Positions 51,360 to 60,160 of a DNA stretch of 64,000 bases are shown here, piece by piece. The DNA lies in NCBI RefSeq assembly GCF_017874455.1, contig NZ_JAGGLN010000001.1, positions 1 to 64,000 on the forward strand. Direction: 5' to 3'. Numbering within the stretch: the first letter of the stretch is position 1; the number at the start of each line of letters is the position of its first letter. The position numbers and the translations under genes are program-made. The notes beneath the pieces were generated by a model that saw only the letters and a program-made list of their open reading frames with translations, made no database searches and was not told where the DNA came from. This DNA is from Methanobacterium aggregans. GTDB lineage: Archaea > Methanobacteriota > Methanobacteria > Methanobacteriales > Methanobacteriaceae.

Positions 51360-52787
51360 ATGTCTGAATCTGGATTGAAACGTTCACTGGGCCTTTTTGA
51401 TGTGGTGAGTCTTGTGGTTGGAACCATAGTTGGGGCGGATATATACATCGCAGCATCCTTCGGAGCCGGATTTCTGGGCCCATCATCAATATTTGCATGG
51501 ATCATCGCAGGATTCATGGCAATAATCATAGCAATGTGCTTTGCTGAATGCTCATCATTAGTTCCAAGGGTTGGGGGCCCATACTCATATGCAAGGGAAG
51601 CCTTTGGAGATTTAACTGGTTTTCTGGCGGGATGGTCTCTTTTAATATCTGCGTGGAGTGCCATAGCAGTATTTCCACTGGCATTTGTATCGTACCTCCT
51701 CTACTTCTATCCTGCAATGTCTGGATGGGAGCAGACAGTGATAAAATTTCTATTCGTACTCTTCTTAACCTTTGTAAACTACAGGGGAGTTAAAGGGGCA
51801 GGAAAACTCAACGACGTATTAACGGTTTTAAAAATTGCACCCATATTCATATTAACCCTGATTGGGATTGCATTTTTCATTCTCAACCCCTCCAATCTTG
51901 TATCCCATTTCACACCAGTATCTCCACTTGGATTTGGAGGGCTTGGAAGTGCCCTTGTACTTATATTTTGGGCCTATGTGGGCTTTGAACTTGTGACAGT
52001 ACCTTCCGATGAAATAATAGATGCAAAAAGAACCATTCCAAGGGCAATATTAATGGGCATGGGTATTGTAACCCTTTTTTACGTGTTGACCAACTTCGTT
52101 ATCATAGGCACTGTTCCGTGGAAGGAACTTGCAGCATCATCTGCACCCCTTGCACTGGCAGGATATGCTGTTATGGGGAGTATAGGGGCTATTTTCCTGA
52201 CTTTGGGTGCCTTATTTTCCATTTCAGGATCTGATGAGGCAGGAATCCTATCCTCTGCAAGGATACCCTATGCAATGGCAGGAGATGGTCTTTTACCCCA
52301 GGCATTCTCCAAGGTCCATCCAAAGTACGGCACACCCTACGTTTCTCTCATTGTACAAAACAGTGTAACCCTTGTAGCTGCTATTTTTGGAACCATAAGC
52401 CAGCTCATAGTTATCTCTGTATTCACACTTCTCTTCTGTTACCTTTTAACCTGCGTATCTGTCTTCCCATTGAGGAAGAAGTTTGAAGGTGGAATAAAAC
52501 TCCCATGGATAGTACCAGCTTTAGGAATTCTCATATGTATCTACATGATGACCCAGTGCAATCTGAACCAGATAGTTACAGGGGTTGTACTCATAGCCCT
52601 GGGAATACCCATATTCTGGAGGTATGCTACAGGAGAAGAGATTGAAGCTGTAAAACGTGACATGGTCATGGGAAGGGGTATGTTCTCACGGTGGGTCATG
52701 TATCCTGAGAAGGCTTTAGCCCATTTTTTAGTACATCTTTACAGTATCTTGAGGAAAATCTACGTACTCTTTTTCTCCCGCAGTTGA
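51360..52787 (+). CDS. APC family amino acid permease
   Basis: 475 residues, 12 helices. The first helix has the APC signature SLVVGTIVGADIYIAASFGA, then the consensus GPSSIFAWIIAGFMAIIIAM and VPRVGGPYSYAREAFG. Later parts: FWAYVGFELVTVPSDEIIDA, TIPRAILMGMGIVTLFYVL and ISGSDEAGILSSARIPYAMA. These features point to an amino acid or polyamine uptake system. No SD precedes ATG 51360, so the mRNA may be leaderless. It is divergent from an aminotransferase, which suggests that the two deal with the same amino acid. Confidence 0.9.
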   Translation: MSESGLKRSLGLFDVVSLVVGTIVGADIYIAASFGAGFLGPSSIFAWIIAGFMAIIIAMCFAECSSLVPRVGGPYSYAREAFGDLTGFLAGWSLLISAWSAIAVFPLAFVSYLLYFYPAMSGWEQTVIKFLFVLFLTFVNYRGVKGAGKLNDVLTVLKIAPIFILTLIGIAFFILNPSNLVSHFTPVSPLGFGGLGSALVLIFWAYVGFELVTVPSDEIIDAKRTIPRAILMGMGIVTLFYVLTNFVIIGTVPWKELAASSAPLALAGYAVMGSIGAIFLTLGALFSISGSDEAGILSSARIPYAMAGDGLLPQAFSKVHPKYGTPYVSLIVQNSVTLVAAIFGTISQLIVISVFTLLFCYLLTCVSVFPLRKKFEGGIKLPWIVPALGILICIYMMTQCNLNQIVTGVVLIALGIPIFWRYATGEEIEAVKRDMVMGRGMFSRWVMYPEKALAHFLVHLYSILRKIYVLFFSRS

Positions 52788-53131
52788 AGTTTTAATGCAT
52801 TCCTCTCTTTAAATGCTATAATTTTCCATTTTAAGACCTATGCACGGTTTTGAATTGATATGCAGTGTGTGGATAGTAAATAAGAATAATAATATTAAGA
52901 ATAATAATAAATTCTCAGGATAGTTTAAAGAATAAAATTGAATCTGCTGACCTTAAGAAGAATTTAAACCTTCTATGTTGATTTTATTTAATATAATGGG
53001 AAATAAAAGGTTATTGAGGTTCAAAAAAAGAATATGGTTGATCATATCTTGATTTCAACTTCAAGGACATGATCCATGTACCTGGGTACACATTAATATT
53101 TATTTCTTCAGTTTATTCAAACCAGTAACAA
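52788..53131. other. 344-bp spacer with inverted repeat TGTACC-TG-GGTACA
   Basis: The inverted repeat lies at 53077-53090, about 40 bp beyond the zinc-ribbon gene stop and could be its terminator hairpin. A 15-bp tandem duplication (AAGAATAATAATATT) is near 52881-52912. There is no gene. Confidence 0.5.
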
Positions 53132-53752
53132 TCAGTGATTGCCCAGTTTGAATTTCATCTGATGTTCTAACATCACCAGTATTCCCGATCCAATCTGTGA
53201 ACTTTCACTCTCTGCATCGATCTCAGTGCTCTTCGTTGTTTTAGGAACTGTTACAGTTTTCTTTTCCTTTACCAGTGGTTCTTTATAGGTTAACTGTATT
53301 ATGCTGATAGCTTGCACTGTTTTATGGTTTTTATTAACTGTTTTTGTGGTGCTGGTTTTGTCTGTGGTTGTTTTTGTGCTGGTTTTTTTTGCACTGCTTT
53401 TTGCCGTAGTTTGGATGGTGTAAGGTGTTAATCTTAAACTCGTACCTGAGATCTTCTCCCATCCAGTTTGCATGTCGTAGTCACAGTCACAATTGGAACA
53501 GGTCCACTGTCCACCGTCACAGTACTTACTGTAGCTTAAAGTACCGTAACTGTGACACTGAGGACAGTAATTCAAGAATGTGCCCTTCTCATAGGCCCAA
53601 ACCCCGTGGCTACCTGTTGCCTTAGCCACCGCAGTTACGTATTTACCTGTAACAGACACATTGTATGGTTGGTTGGTTCCTGCAATGGCAGGACTAACTG
53701 ATAGTAATGTTAATGACAGGATAACGAATATCCTGAATAAGTTTCCCTTAAT
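53132..53752 (-). CDS. Secreted zinc-ribbon protein, probable AUU start
   Basis: The frame gives a textbook signal peptide, KGNLFRIFVILSLTLLSVSP-AIAG, followed by NVSVTGKYVTAVAKATGSHG, a four-Cys zinc ribbon (YCPQCHSYGTL and WTCSNCDCDYD) and a Thr/Lys-rich C-terminal half (TKTTTDKTSTTKT). Similar exported zinc-ribbon proteins occur in Methanobacterium cell envelopes. No ATG, GTG or TTG lies between the upstream TGA and the signal peptide; the only well-placed start is ATT 53752, seven bases after GGAGG. GTG 53659 would remove the signal peptide. The length is about 206 residues. The leader is structured (next entry). Confidence 0.72.
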   Translation of the reverse strand: MKGNLFRIFVILSLTLLSVSPAIAGTNQPYNVSVTGKYVTAVAKATGSHGVWAYEKGTFLNYCPQCHSYGTLSYSKYCDGGQWTCSNCDCDYDMQTGWEKISGTSLRLTPYTIQTTAKSSAKKTSTKTTTDKTSTTKTVNKNHKTVQAISIIQLTYKEPLVKEKKTVTVPKTTKSTEIDAESESSQIGSGILVMLEHQMKFKLGNH

Positions 53753-53756
53753 ATAA

Positions 53757-53840
53757 CCGCCTCCTACTCGGTTTCATGGATTTTTCCACGCCTTGCTTTG
53801 CAGTAGGTCGTGAATGCCACATCGCCACATTAGGAGTTAA
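53757..53840 (-). promoter_or_regulatory. Structured leader, candidate riboswitch or RNA thermoswitch
   Basis: On the reverse strand CCTACT (53807-53802) pairs with AGTAGG (53768-53763), a 6-bp helix whose 3' strand includes part of the SD AGGAGG. Inside it CGTGG (53790-53786) pairs with CCATG (53779-53775), and the junctions GCAAAGCAAGG and AAACCG are left unpaired. A second hairpin GTG-GCATT-CAC lies upstream. TATTTTATAG at about 53871-53862 is the TATA box, giving an 85-90 nt leader. The closed form would block translation. I cannot match it to a known riboswitch class. Confidence 0.45.
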
Positions 53841-54084
53841 TAATTCATCTTCAATGCCTCCCTATAAAATAAAATGAGCATATCATCTGTATCAACAAGG
53901 AACATAATTCCATTAAAAAATACAGAAAAAAACTAGAAACCCAATTTAAATATTGACTTCAACAATTTCATATTAGTGTAAGTTCTCTTTTATTATATAT
54001 TCTAATATTTATAGGTTTCGGGTTCCATGTGAACTAATTTTTTGATCATTGAACATGGACGTGTTGTCATGCTGAAAATAAAAA
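53841..54084. other. Promoter region and AT-rich spacer
   Basis: Contains the TATA box of the zinc-ribbon gene (about 53862-53871) and a 200-bp AT-rich stretch without a gene up to the hexanucleotide repeat. Confidence 0.4.
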
Positions 54085-54184
54085 AATTGGAATTGGAATT
54101 GGAATTGGAATTGGAATTGGAATTGGAATTGGAATTGGAATTGGAATTGGAATTGGAATTGGAATTGGAATTGGAATTGGAATT
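54085..54184. repeat. Hexanucleotide microsatellite (AATTGG), 16.7 copies
   Basis: Sixteen perfect copies of AATTGG followed by AATT, 100 bp with no mismatch. Open frames through it encode (Leu-Glu)n on the plus strand and (Asn-Ser)n on the minus strand and are artefacts of the repeat. It begins 26 bp beyond the stop of the radical SAM gene. Such a pure array should vary in length between isolates. Confidence 0.97.
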
Positions 54185-54210
54185 AAAATATTTAATCATG
54201 ATATTGGAAC

Positions 54211-55761
54211 TTAATCACAGGAACCGCAGTTGTAACAGCCGAAGGTTTCACACCATGGGGTTATATTTCCATTAAGGGCTTTTTCATGTTCTTTTTTAAG
54301 AAAGGCATCACTCACTCCAACGTCTACATCGTGCCATGGAAAACCTTTCTTGGGATCTATTTCAGCCCCAAATCTCTTCCACTCCCTCATTGGAACCTTT
54401 TTTTCCAGGGATCTTTCTATGAAATCCCCCAAATCTTCTCCCCCATTTGAGAGAACGTACTGTATGAGTGAATTTTTAGGGCTCTCCATCTTAAAGGATT
54501 TAAGGTTTACCTCTGATTTCAGGTACTTTGCATTTGATTTTATCACGTCAAAATCGAATTTTTCCCACTGGAAGGGTGTGTGGGGTTTGGGTATGAATGG
54601 ATTCACACTCACACGAAATGCATTACTTCTCGTGGATAACTTACTCAACCTTTTAATGGAATGTGCCATACATCTGAGGTCTTCAGATGTTTCCAATGGA
54701 AGGCCCATGAGGAAGTAAAGTTTAACATTCATCTCATGTTTAAAAGCTGTTTGAATGGTTTCAATCAGTTTTTCATCAGTTATGGGTTTGTTAACAACCT
54801 TCCTCAGCTTCCATATGGATTCTGGGGCAATTGTAACAGTTTTAAGTCCGCTCTCACGCAGTATGGTTAATAATTCATCTGAAATGGACTCAATCCTCAG
54901 CGAGGGAGTTGTGACCTGAAAACCCCTCTCAGAAAGACCCAGACAGATTTCTTCTATATGTGAGTGGTCTGAAACTGCAGCCCCTATCAATGCTATTTTA
55001 CTGAGCCCAGTGGCTTTCCTGCCCTTTTCAGCCACTTCAAAGAGCTTTTTCAGGGGCATTTCACGCCTTGGTCTGTACATGCACCCTGCCATGCAGAACC
55101 TGCAGCCCCTTGCGCATCCGCGTGAAACCTCAAGGAGGAAGGACCTCCCAAAGGCGGGTAAAAACTCTTTATCATCTGTTTCAGGAACAATCTGCCTTAC
55201 AGGGTGCCAGGCATCTTCCATTTTCTTCACAACCTGGATCTTAACAGGGTTTCCAGGTAGGTAAACTCCAGGTATATCAAGGAAGGCATCCAGATTCTCT
55301 CTGGGCTTTTCAAGTTCCATGAATCTGTCAAGAACGTTGTCCAGGATGACTTCAGCTTCTCCAACCACGAAGAGGTCCACGAACCTTGACATTGGCAGGG
55401 GATTTGAACTTGCACAGGGACCCCCAGCAATTACCAGAGGATCATCAGAAGTTCTGTCCTCCTTTCTCACGGGAATACCTCCATCACGCAGCATTTTAAG
55501 CACGTTAACGTAGTCCTGTTCGTACTGAAGTGAAAAACTCACCACATCAAATTTTTTCAGGGGAGTGCTGGTTTCAAGACTCCTTGCATAGGGATAAACA
55601 ACTCTCTGGCAGTAAATATCTTCCCTGGAGTTTAAGAAGTCGTAGATTATATGGAAACCCAGCGAGGACATTGCACTGCGGTAGAGGTTGGGGTAGCATG
55701 ATGCGAAGTTCACCTCAACATTTCTGGGATTTTTCAAAACAACGTTGTGTTCCTGGAGCAT
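54211..55761 (-). CDS. B12-binding-domain radical SAM protein
   Basis: 516 residues. The N-terminal part (about 1-180) is the cobalamin-binding-like Rossmann domain of this superfamily: VNFASCYPNLYRSAMSSLG, VSFSLQYEQDYVNVLKML and VIAGGPCASSNPLPMSRFVD. The radical SAM motif is SRGCARGCRFCMAGCMYRPR (CxxxCxxC). The end TPWCETFGCYNCGSCD carries four more Cys, maybe an auxiliary cluster. Relatives include methylthiotransferase-like and YgiQ/TIGR03960-type proteins. Substrate unknown. No partner gene is linked; the AATTGG repeat is just downstream. Confidence 0.85.
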   Translation of the reverse strand: MLQEHNVVLKNPRNVEVNFASCYPNLYRSAMSSLGFHIIYDFLNSREDIYCQRVVYPYARSLETSTPLKKFDVVSFSLQYEQDYVNVLKMLRDGGIPVRKEDRTSDDPLVIAGGPCASSNPLPMSRFVDLFVVGEAEVILDNVLDRFMELEKPRENLDAFLDIPGVYLPGNPVKIQVVKKMEDAWHPVRQIVPETDDKEFLPAFGRSFLLEVSRGCARGCRFCMAGCMYRPRREMPLKKLFEVAEKGRKATGLSKIALIGAAVSDHSHIEEICLGLSERGFQVTTPSLRIESISDELLTILRESGLKTVTIAPESIWKLRKVVNKPITDEKLIETIQTAFKHEMNVKLYFLMGLPLETSEDLRCMAHSIKRLSKLSTRSNAFRVSVNPFIPKPHTPFQWEKFDFDVIKSNAKYLKSEVNLKSFKMESPKNSLIQYVLSNGGEDLGDFIERSLEKKVPMREWKRFGAEIDPKKGFPWHDVDVGVSDAFLKKEHEKALNGNITPWCETFGCYNCGSCD

Positions 55762-55967
55762 AATCTATAATCTAAACAAGATACATAATCAAGATATCGG
55801 ATTGAAGTTAATATTGGAGGGTGTGGTTTAAGCTTGTAAAAATGGATATTAACCCTCCCTTCTAAACTGTTACATTAAAATTTCATTAAATTTTTAAAAG
55901 ATAAGGATATTCATGAATTAAAACTTTCATTAAAAGTGAATCAATTAAAATCAAAGGAATGGTCCAA

Positions 55968-56438
55968 ATGAATGATAAACCCTACAGGAAAGTGGCAGTT
56001 GGCGGAACATTTGACAAGTTCCATGAAGGTCACAGGAAGCTTGTTGATAAGGCCTTTGAAATAGGCAGTTACGTTGTGATCGGTGTGACTTCAAATGAAT
56101 TTGGAGGGGCAAAGGGCAAAATTGAACCATGCAAAATACGAATGTCCAATTTAAGATCTCTTCTCCAGGAAAAACCTCCAGATTATGATATACAGGAGTT
56201 GAACGAACCCTACGGAACAACCATCTTTGATGAAGAAATAGATGCCATCGTTGTGAGTGAAGAAACAGAACCCACAGCCCTTGAAATAAACAGGATAAGG
56301 CGTGAAAATGGGATGAAGGCCCTTGACATTCTAAGTATTGGAATGGTGCTTGCAGAGGATGGAAGGCCCATTTCATCCACGAGGATACGAAAGGGGGAAA
56401 TAGACAGGGAAGGATCAATTATAATGGATGATCAATGA
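55968..56438 (+). CDS. coaD: Phosphopantetheine adenylyltransferase (archaeal type)
   Basis: Forms dephospho-CoA from 4'-phosphopantetheine and ATP. 156 residues. KVAVGGTFDKFHEGHRKLVD is the nucleotidyltransferase GTFD..H.GH motif, then VVIGVTSNEFGG, IDAIVVSEETEPTALEINRI and ISSTRIRKGEIDREG (the ISSTxIR motif). Archaeal PPAT differs from bacterial CoaD but has this exact layout. ATG 55959 is in frame but touches the SD; ATG 55968 is chosen. It ends 50 bp before the ITPase-like gene, so both are probably one operon. Confidence 0.92.
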   Translation: MNDKPYRKVAVGGTFDKFHEGHRKLVDKAFEIGSYVVIGVTSNEFGGAKGKIEPCKIRMSNLRSLLQEKPPDYDIQELNEPYGTTIFDEEIDAIVVSEETEPTALEINRIRRENGMKALDILSIGMVLAEDGRPISSTRIRKGEIDREGSIIMDDQ

Positions 56439-56487
56439 TCTTTTTTCAAATTTTCAGTTATTTTTTTTCAAATCTGGAGGAATCCCT

Positions 56488-57018
56488 ATGAAGGTTGCAG
56501 TTGGATCCAGAAACCCAGTTAAGATCAGGGCAACGGAGAATGTTCTAAAAAACTTTTACAAGGATATCCAGGTTTATGGTGTTGATGTGGATTCAGGGGT
56601 ACCTTCACAACCCTTGGGACTGGATCAGACCATAAAAGGTGCAGTTAACAGGGCTAAAAATGCTCATTCCCGTGATGTTGACCTGAGCGTGGGCATAGAA
56701 TCTGGGCTCATGGAAACACCCTCCTCAATAACGGGTTACATAGACCTGCAGTGGTGTGCAATCTTCGACGGCAACAGGGTAACCCTTGGTGTGAGTTCAG
56801 GATTTGAATATCCACCCGGAGTTATAGAAGAAGTTTTAAAGGGACGTGAAGTAGGTGATGTTATGGATGAGGTTACAGGAATTTCCAACCTGGGTGAGAA
56901 GACAGGGGCTGTGAGCCATTTAACCCATGGGCTTCTGGACAGGGTTGGTAACACTGAGCAGTGCGTATTGATGGCCATGGTTCCGAGGTTGAATGAGAGT
57001 GTTTATTTTGGGGATTAA
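56488..57018 (+). CDS. Inosine/xanthosine triphosphatase (YjjX/DUF84 type)
   Basis: 176 residues. MKVAVGSRNPVKIRATENVL is the NTP-binding opening, followed by GVDVDSGVPSQPLGLDQTIK, VGIESGLMETPSS and GEKTGAVSHLTHGLLDR. These are features of the YjjX family, which removes noncanonical ITP and XTP from the nucleotide pool. The frame is open from 56428, inside the end of coaD, but ATG 56488 follows TCTGGAGGAATCC. Normal length. Operon with coaD. Confidence 0.9.
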   Translation: MKVAVGSRNPVKIRATENVLKNFYKDIQVYGVDVDSGVPSQPLGLDQTIKGAVNRAKNAHSRDVDLSVGIESGLMETPSSITGYIDLQWCAIFDGNRVTLGVSSGFEYPPGVIEEVLKGREVGDVMDEVTGISNLGEKTGAVSHLTHGLLDRVGNTEQCVLMAMVPRLNESVYFGD

Positions 57019-57079
57019 ACCTAATTTTAGTTTTATTAATCCTTTTTAAAATAAGATATAATCTGATTCATACTTTTAT

Positions 57080-57694
57080 TTATTCTATTTTGTTCAAAAC
57101 CTTGAAGTGCTTTGGAAGGGGCTTTATCTTTGCAGGGGTGCCTATTGCAAGGAAATATGGGGGCACGTCACGGGTAACAACTGCACCTGCAGCCACCATT
57201 GCACCCTCACCAACTTCAATGCCTGATAAAAAAGTGGAATTGGCACCTATGGATGCATTTCTGCGAATTACAGGGCCTTTAAGTTCATAATCTGTCCTTA
57301 TTGGATATCTGTCATTTGTGAAACATGAACATGGACCAATAAACACGTAATCCTCAATGGTGCTGTTTTTTGGTATGTAAACATTGGACTGTATGCTCAC
57401 ATTATTTCCAATGGTGCAGTAACCTTCAATCACGCTGTTGGTCCCTATGAGAACGTTGTCACCGATTCTGGTTTTCTCACGGATGGTGGTCCCATGGCCC
57501 GTTCTGAAGTTATCCCCAATCTCAACATCGTTGTATATAACAGTGTTTGAACGGATAACTGCGTTCTTTCCGATTTCTGGAGATCTGGACATCCTTTTGT
57601 ATTTTATTCCCAGAGTCACATTCTCATCCAGTTTTGAATTTGAGAGTGTTTTGGAATTTTTGGATGCAAACAGTAAATCTTTGAGGTTTGTCAT
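57080..57694 (-). CDS. Hexapeptide-repeat acyltransferase (left-handed beta helix)
   Basis: 204 residues made mostly of six-residue repeats: IGKNAVIRSNTVIYNDVEIG, IGDNVLIGTNSVIEGYCTIG and IEDYVFIGPCSCFTN. The C-terminal segment has VIRRNASIGANSTFLSGIEV, VAAGAVVTRDVPPYFLAIG and TPAKIKPL, as in sugar O- or N-acyltransferases (WbpD-like). It acetylates a nucleotide sugar or a glycan. It lies at the edge of the surface-glycan locus, and may be part of it. Convergent with the ITPase-like gene. Confidence 0.88.
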   Translation of the reverse strand: MTNLKDLLFASKNSKTLSNSKLDENVTLGIKYKRMSRSPEIGKNAVIRSNTVIYNDVEIGDNFRTGHGTTIREKTRIGDNVLIGTNSVIEGYCTIGNNVSIQSNVYIPKNSTIEDYVFIGPCSCFTNDRYPIRTDYELKGPVIRRNASIGANSTFLSGIEVGEGAMVAAGAVVTRDVPPYFLAIGTPAKIKPLPKHFKVLNKIE

Positions 57695-57980
57695 GTTTTG
57701 ACCTAAATCAATCTATGATATGACTACTTTTCATTAAGAGTAGCCTTATTATTAAATTTTATATTCTTTCAGTTTAAAAAATCCTTTCCTTTTTATCTTA
57801 AAATGTTATTTATTAAAAAATAAAATTTGGTCTATAACTCAAGAATAATTGACTAAACCTATGAGTTTGCTTATAAATAATAAAAGACTATCTTTTATTT
57901 ACATTACACGATTATTTTGTAATAATAACTATCTTTAGTTTGCATGGTGATATTAACAACAGAGAGTGCTGGTGAAACCA
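57695..57980. other. AT-rich divergent spacer before gtrA
   Basis: AT content rises here and stays high to the end of the window. TTTTAT/TATTAAAT words near 57750 and 57785 may be TATA boxes. No gene is seen. GCTGGTGA before 57981 is the gtrA SD. Confidence 0.4.
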
Positions 57981-58400
57981 ATGAAGATTCAATTTGAAAC
58001 ACTTTTAAAAGAGAGTACAGATCAGACATTGATTCAATTTTTTAGGTATACTTTTGTTGGTGGAGTTGCATTTCTTTTGGATTTTGGATCACTCTACTAT
58101 CTTACAGAATATCTTGGAGTATACTATCTCTTATCTGCCGCAATAGCATTCATATTAGGCCTTGTAGCCAACTACATTTTGAGCATAACGTGGGTTTTCG
58201 ACAATCATACTCTTGATAATAAAGTATCAGAGTTCGGACTATTTGCTTTAATTGGCATAGTTGGACTTGGAATTAATGAATTCATTATATGGGGTTTTAC
58301 AGCTAATGTGCAGATTTATTATATGTTTTCTAAAATAATATCTGCAATAATTGTACTGATATGGAATTTTTCTGCCAGAAAATATTTACTCTTTAAGTAA
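57981..58400 (+). CDS. GtrA-family membrane protein
   Basis: 139 residues and four helices: FFRYTFVGGVAFLLDFGSLY, YYLLSAAIAFILGLVANYIL, EFGLFALIGIVGLGINEFII and FSKIISAIIVLIWNFSARKY, ending KYLLF. The first-helix GGxxFxxD and last-helix WNFxxRKxxxF motifs mark the GtrA family, thought to help move polyprenyl-linked sugars across the membrane or assist a glycosyltransferase. ATG 57966-area codons are in frame; ATG 57981 follows GGTGAAACC. It is 24 bp upstream of the FAD oxidoreductase gene, so the two form an operon. Confidence 0.9.
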   Translation: MKIQFETLLKESTDQTLIQFFRYTFVGGVAFLLDFGSLYYLTEYLGVYYLLSAAIAFILGLVANYILSITWVFDNHTLDNKVSEFGLFALIGIVGLGINEFIIWGFTANVQIYYMFSKIISAIIVLIWNFSARKYLLFK

Positions 58401-58424
58401 AGTTAATTCATTAGGAGTAATTAA

Positions 58425-60029
58425 ATGAGTGAAAAAAAAGCGATTATAGTAGGTGCTGGTCCAGCGGGGCTCACAGCGGCCTATGAATTATTAAATAAAA
58501 GTGATATAAAACCAGTAATATATGAGGCAACGAATCAAGTTGGTGGAATATCAAAAACTGTTAATTATAAGGGTAATAGGATGGATATTGGGGGTCACCG
58601 GTTTTTTTCGAAATCTGACAAGGTTATGAACTGGTGGCTTAACATAATGTCCATACAGGGAGCTCCAGCAAGGGATGACCTAATTTTAGGTAGAAATGTG
58701 CCTATTTCTTTCAACAACGCCATAGGATCCTCTGAAAAAGAGCATTTAAATGCTCCTGATCCTGAAAAAGAGAATGAAGTCATGTTAAATCGTAGCAGAC
58801 TTTCTAGGATATTTTTTCTTCGCAGTTTCTTTGATTACCCTGTTTCACTAAATTACACTACATTTAAAAATCTTGGAATAAAAAGAACTATAAAAATAGG
58901 TTTTAGTTATCTTAAATCATCAATAAGTCCAATAAAACATGAAGAATCCCTTGAAGACTTTTACATCAATCGTTTTGGAGTGGAACTTTACAATACTTTT
59001 TTCAAAGATTACACTGAAAAGGTTTGGGGAACTCCTTGCTATAAAATAGCTCCAGATTGGGGATCTCAACGTGTAAAAGGACTTTCAATAAAAAAAGCAG
59101 TTTTTCACGCAATTAAAACTCGTTTTTTTCATGATAAATCTATTTCACAGAAGAAAGTCGAAACTAGCCTTATTGACCACTTCTTATACCCAAAATTTGG
59201 GCCCGGGCAGATGTGGGAAGCAGTTGCCCAAATAATAAAAGAAAATGGAGGGCAGATAAATTATAATAAGAAGATAGTTGGAATAATGCATACTGAAAAT
59301 AATATTTCCGAGGTTAAAATTAGAGATGAGAAAACTGGAGAAATTGAGACACAAGTTGCAGATTATTTTTTCTCAACAATGCCTGTAAAAGATCTCATAG
59401 CAGCATTTGATCATGGAGTACCACAAAGGGTTGCTAAAACTGCTGAAGGGTTAATTTACAGAGATTTTATAACAGTTGGTCTCCTTTTAGATAAACTTCA
59501 AATAAAAAATGAAACTAAGAATCCGACTGTAAACAACATAGTTCCTGATAATTGGATTTACATACAAGAAAGGGATGTAAAATTAGGTAGAATTCAAATA
59601 TTTAATAATTGGAGCCCTTATCTTGCAAAAGACCCTAAAAAAATATGGATCGGCCTTGAATATTTCTGCAATGAGGGTGACGAACTATGGAATATGAGTG
59701 ATGAAGAATTCATAGACTTCGCCATTGATGAACTTTCTAAAATAGATATAACAAATCCGGAGGATGTTTTGGATGGTACTGTTATAAGGGTGGAAAAAAC
59801 TTATCCTGCTTACTTTGGAACTTATAATAATTTTGATGTTATTAGAGAATTTACAGACAGTTTTGAAAACCTTTTCCTTGTGGGGAGAAATGGGATGCAT
59901 CGCTACAACAATATGGATCACTCTATGTTAACTGCAATGAAAGCTGTTGAGAATATTGTAAATGGTGTTACTTCAAAAAATAACCTCTGGCAAATTAATT
60001 CTGAAGAAGAGTATCATGAAGAAAATTAA
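58425..60029 (+). CDS. FAD-dependent oxidoreductase, UDP-galactopyranose mutase/PPOX-like
   Basis: 534 residues. The FAD-binding opening is AIIVGAGPAGLTAAYELLNK, then GGISKTVNYKGNRMDIGGHR and a middle with FFKDYTEKVWGTPCYKIAPD, a stretch typical of the amine-oxidase/UGM-like flavoproteins found in glycan clusters. The C-terminal DVIREFTDSFENLFLVGRNG and MDHSMLTAMKAVENI close the FAD site. Likely reaction: an isomerisation or oxidation of a sugar nucleotide or lipid-linked sugar. Operon with the GtrA protein. Not a typical UGM in length (about 370), so activity is open. Confidence 0.82.
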   Translation: MSEKKAIIVGAGPAGLTAAYELLNKSDIKPVIYEATNQVGGISKTVNYKGNRMDIGGHRFFSKSDKVMNWWLNIMSIQGAPARDDLILGRNVPISFNNAIGSSEKEHLNAPDPEKENEVMLNRSRLSRIFFLRSFFDYPVSLNYTTFKNLGIKRTIKIGFSYLKSSISPIKHEESLEDFYINRFGVELYNTFFKDYTEKVWGTPCYKIAPDWGSQRVKGLSIKKAVFHAIKTRFFHDKSISQKKVETSLIDHFLYPKFGPGQMWEAVAQIIKENGGQINYNKKIVGIMHTENNISEVKIRDEKTGEIETQVADYFFSTMPVKDLIAAFDHGVPQRVAKTAEGLIYRDFITVGLLLDKLQIKNETKNPTVNNIVPDNWIYIQERDVKLGRIQIFNNWSPYLAKDPKKIWIGLEYFCNEGDELWNMSDEEFIDFAIDELSKIDITNPEDVLDGTVIRVEKTYPAYFGTYNNFDVIREFTDSFENLFLVGRNGMHRYNNMDHSMLTAMKAVENIVNGVTSKNNLWQINSEEEYHEEN

Positions 60030-60160
60030 TTGGAATCCGATAGTAAAAAATTAAATTTTAAAAAAATAGTTTTTGATTACAGTTTTAACTTCCTTATTTG
60101 TAATAATAGAATAAATAAAGATTTAAAATAGATATATATGGAATAATATTATTAAAGGGG

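Noticed and set aside
50197..51498. Aminotransferase beginning at 51498
   Set aside because: The first 62 codons overlap the divergent permease start and both promoters and are not aminotransferase-like.
53757..53840. c-di-GMP (GEMM) riboswitch
   Set aside because: GCAAAGC recalls the GEMM core, but the GNRA-capped helix, the receptor and the rest of the conserved core are missing. Fluoride, TPP and cobalamin consensus elements also do not fit.
54002..54275. Open frames with (Leu-Glu)n and (Asn-Ser)n
   Set aside because: Products of the AATTGG hexanucleotide array; neither has an SD or non-repeat homology.
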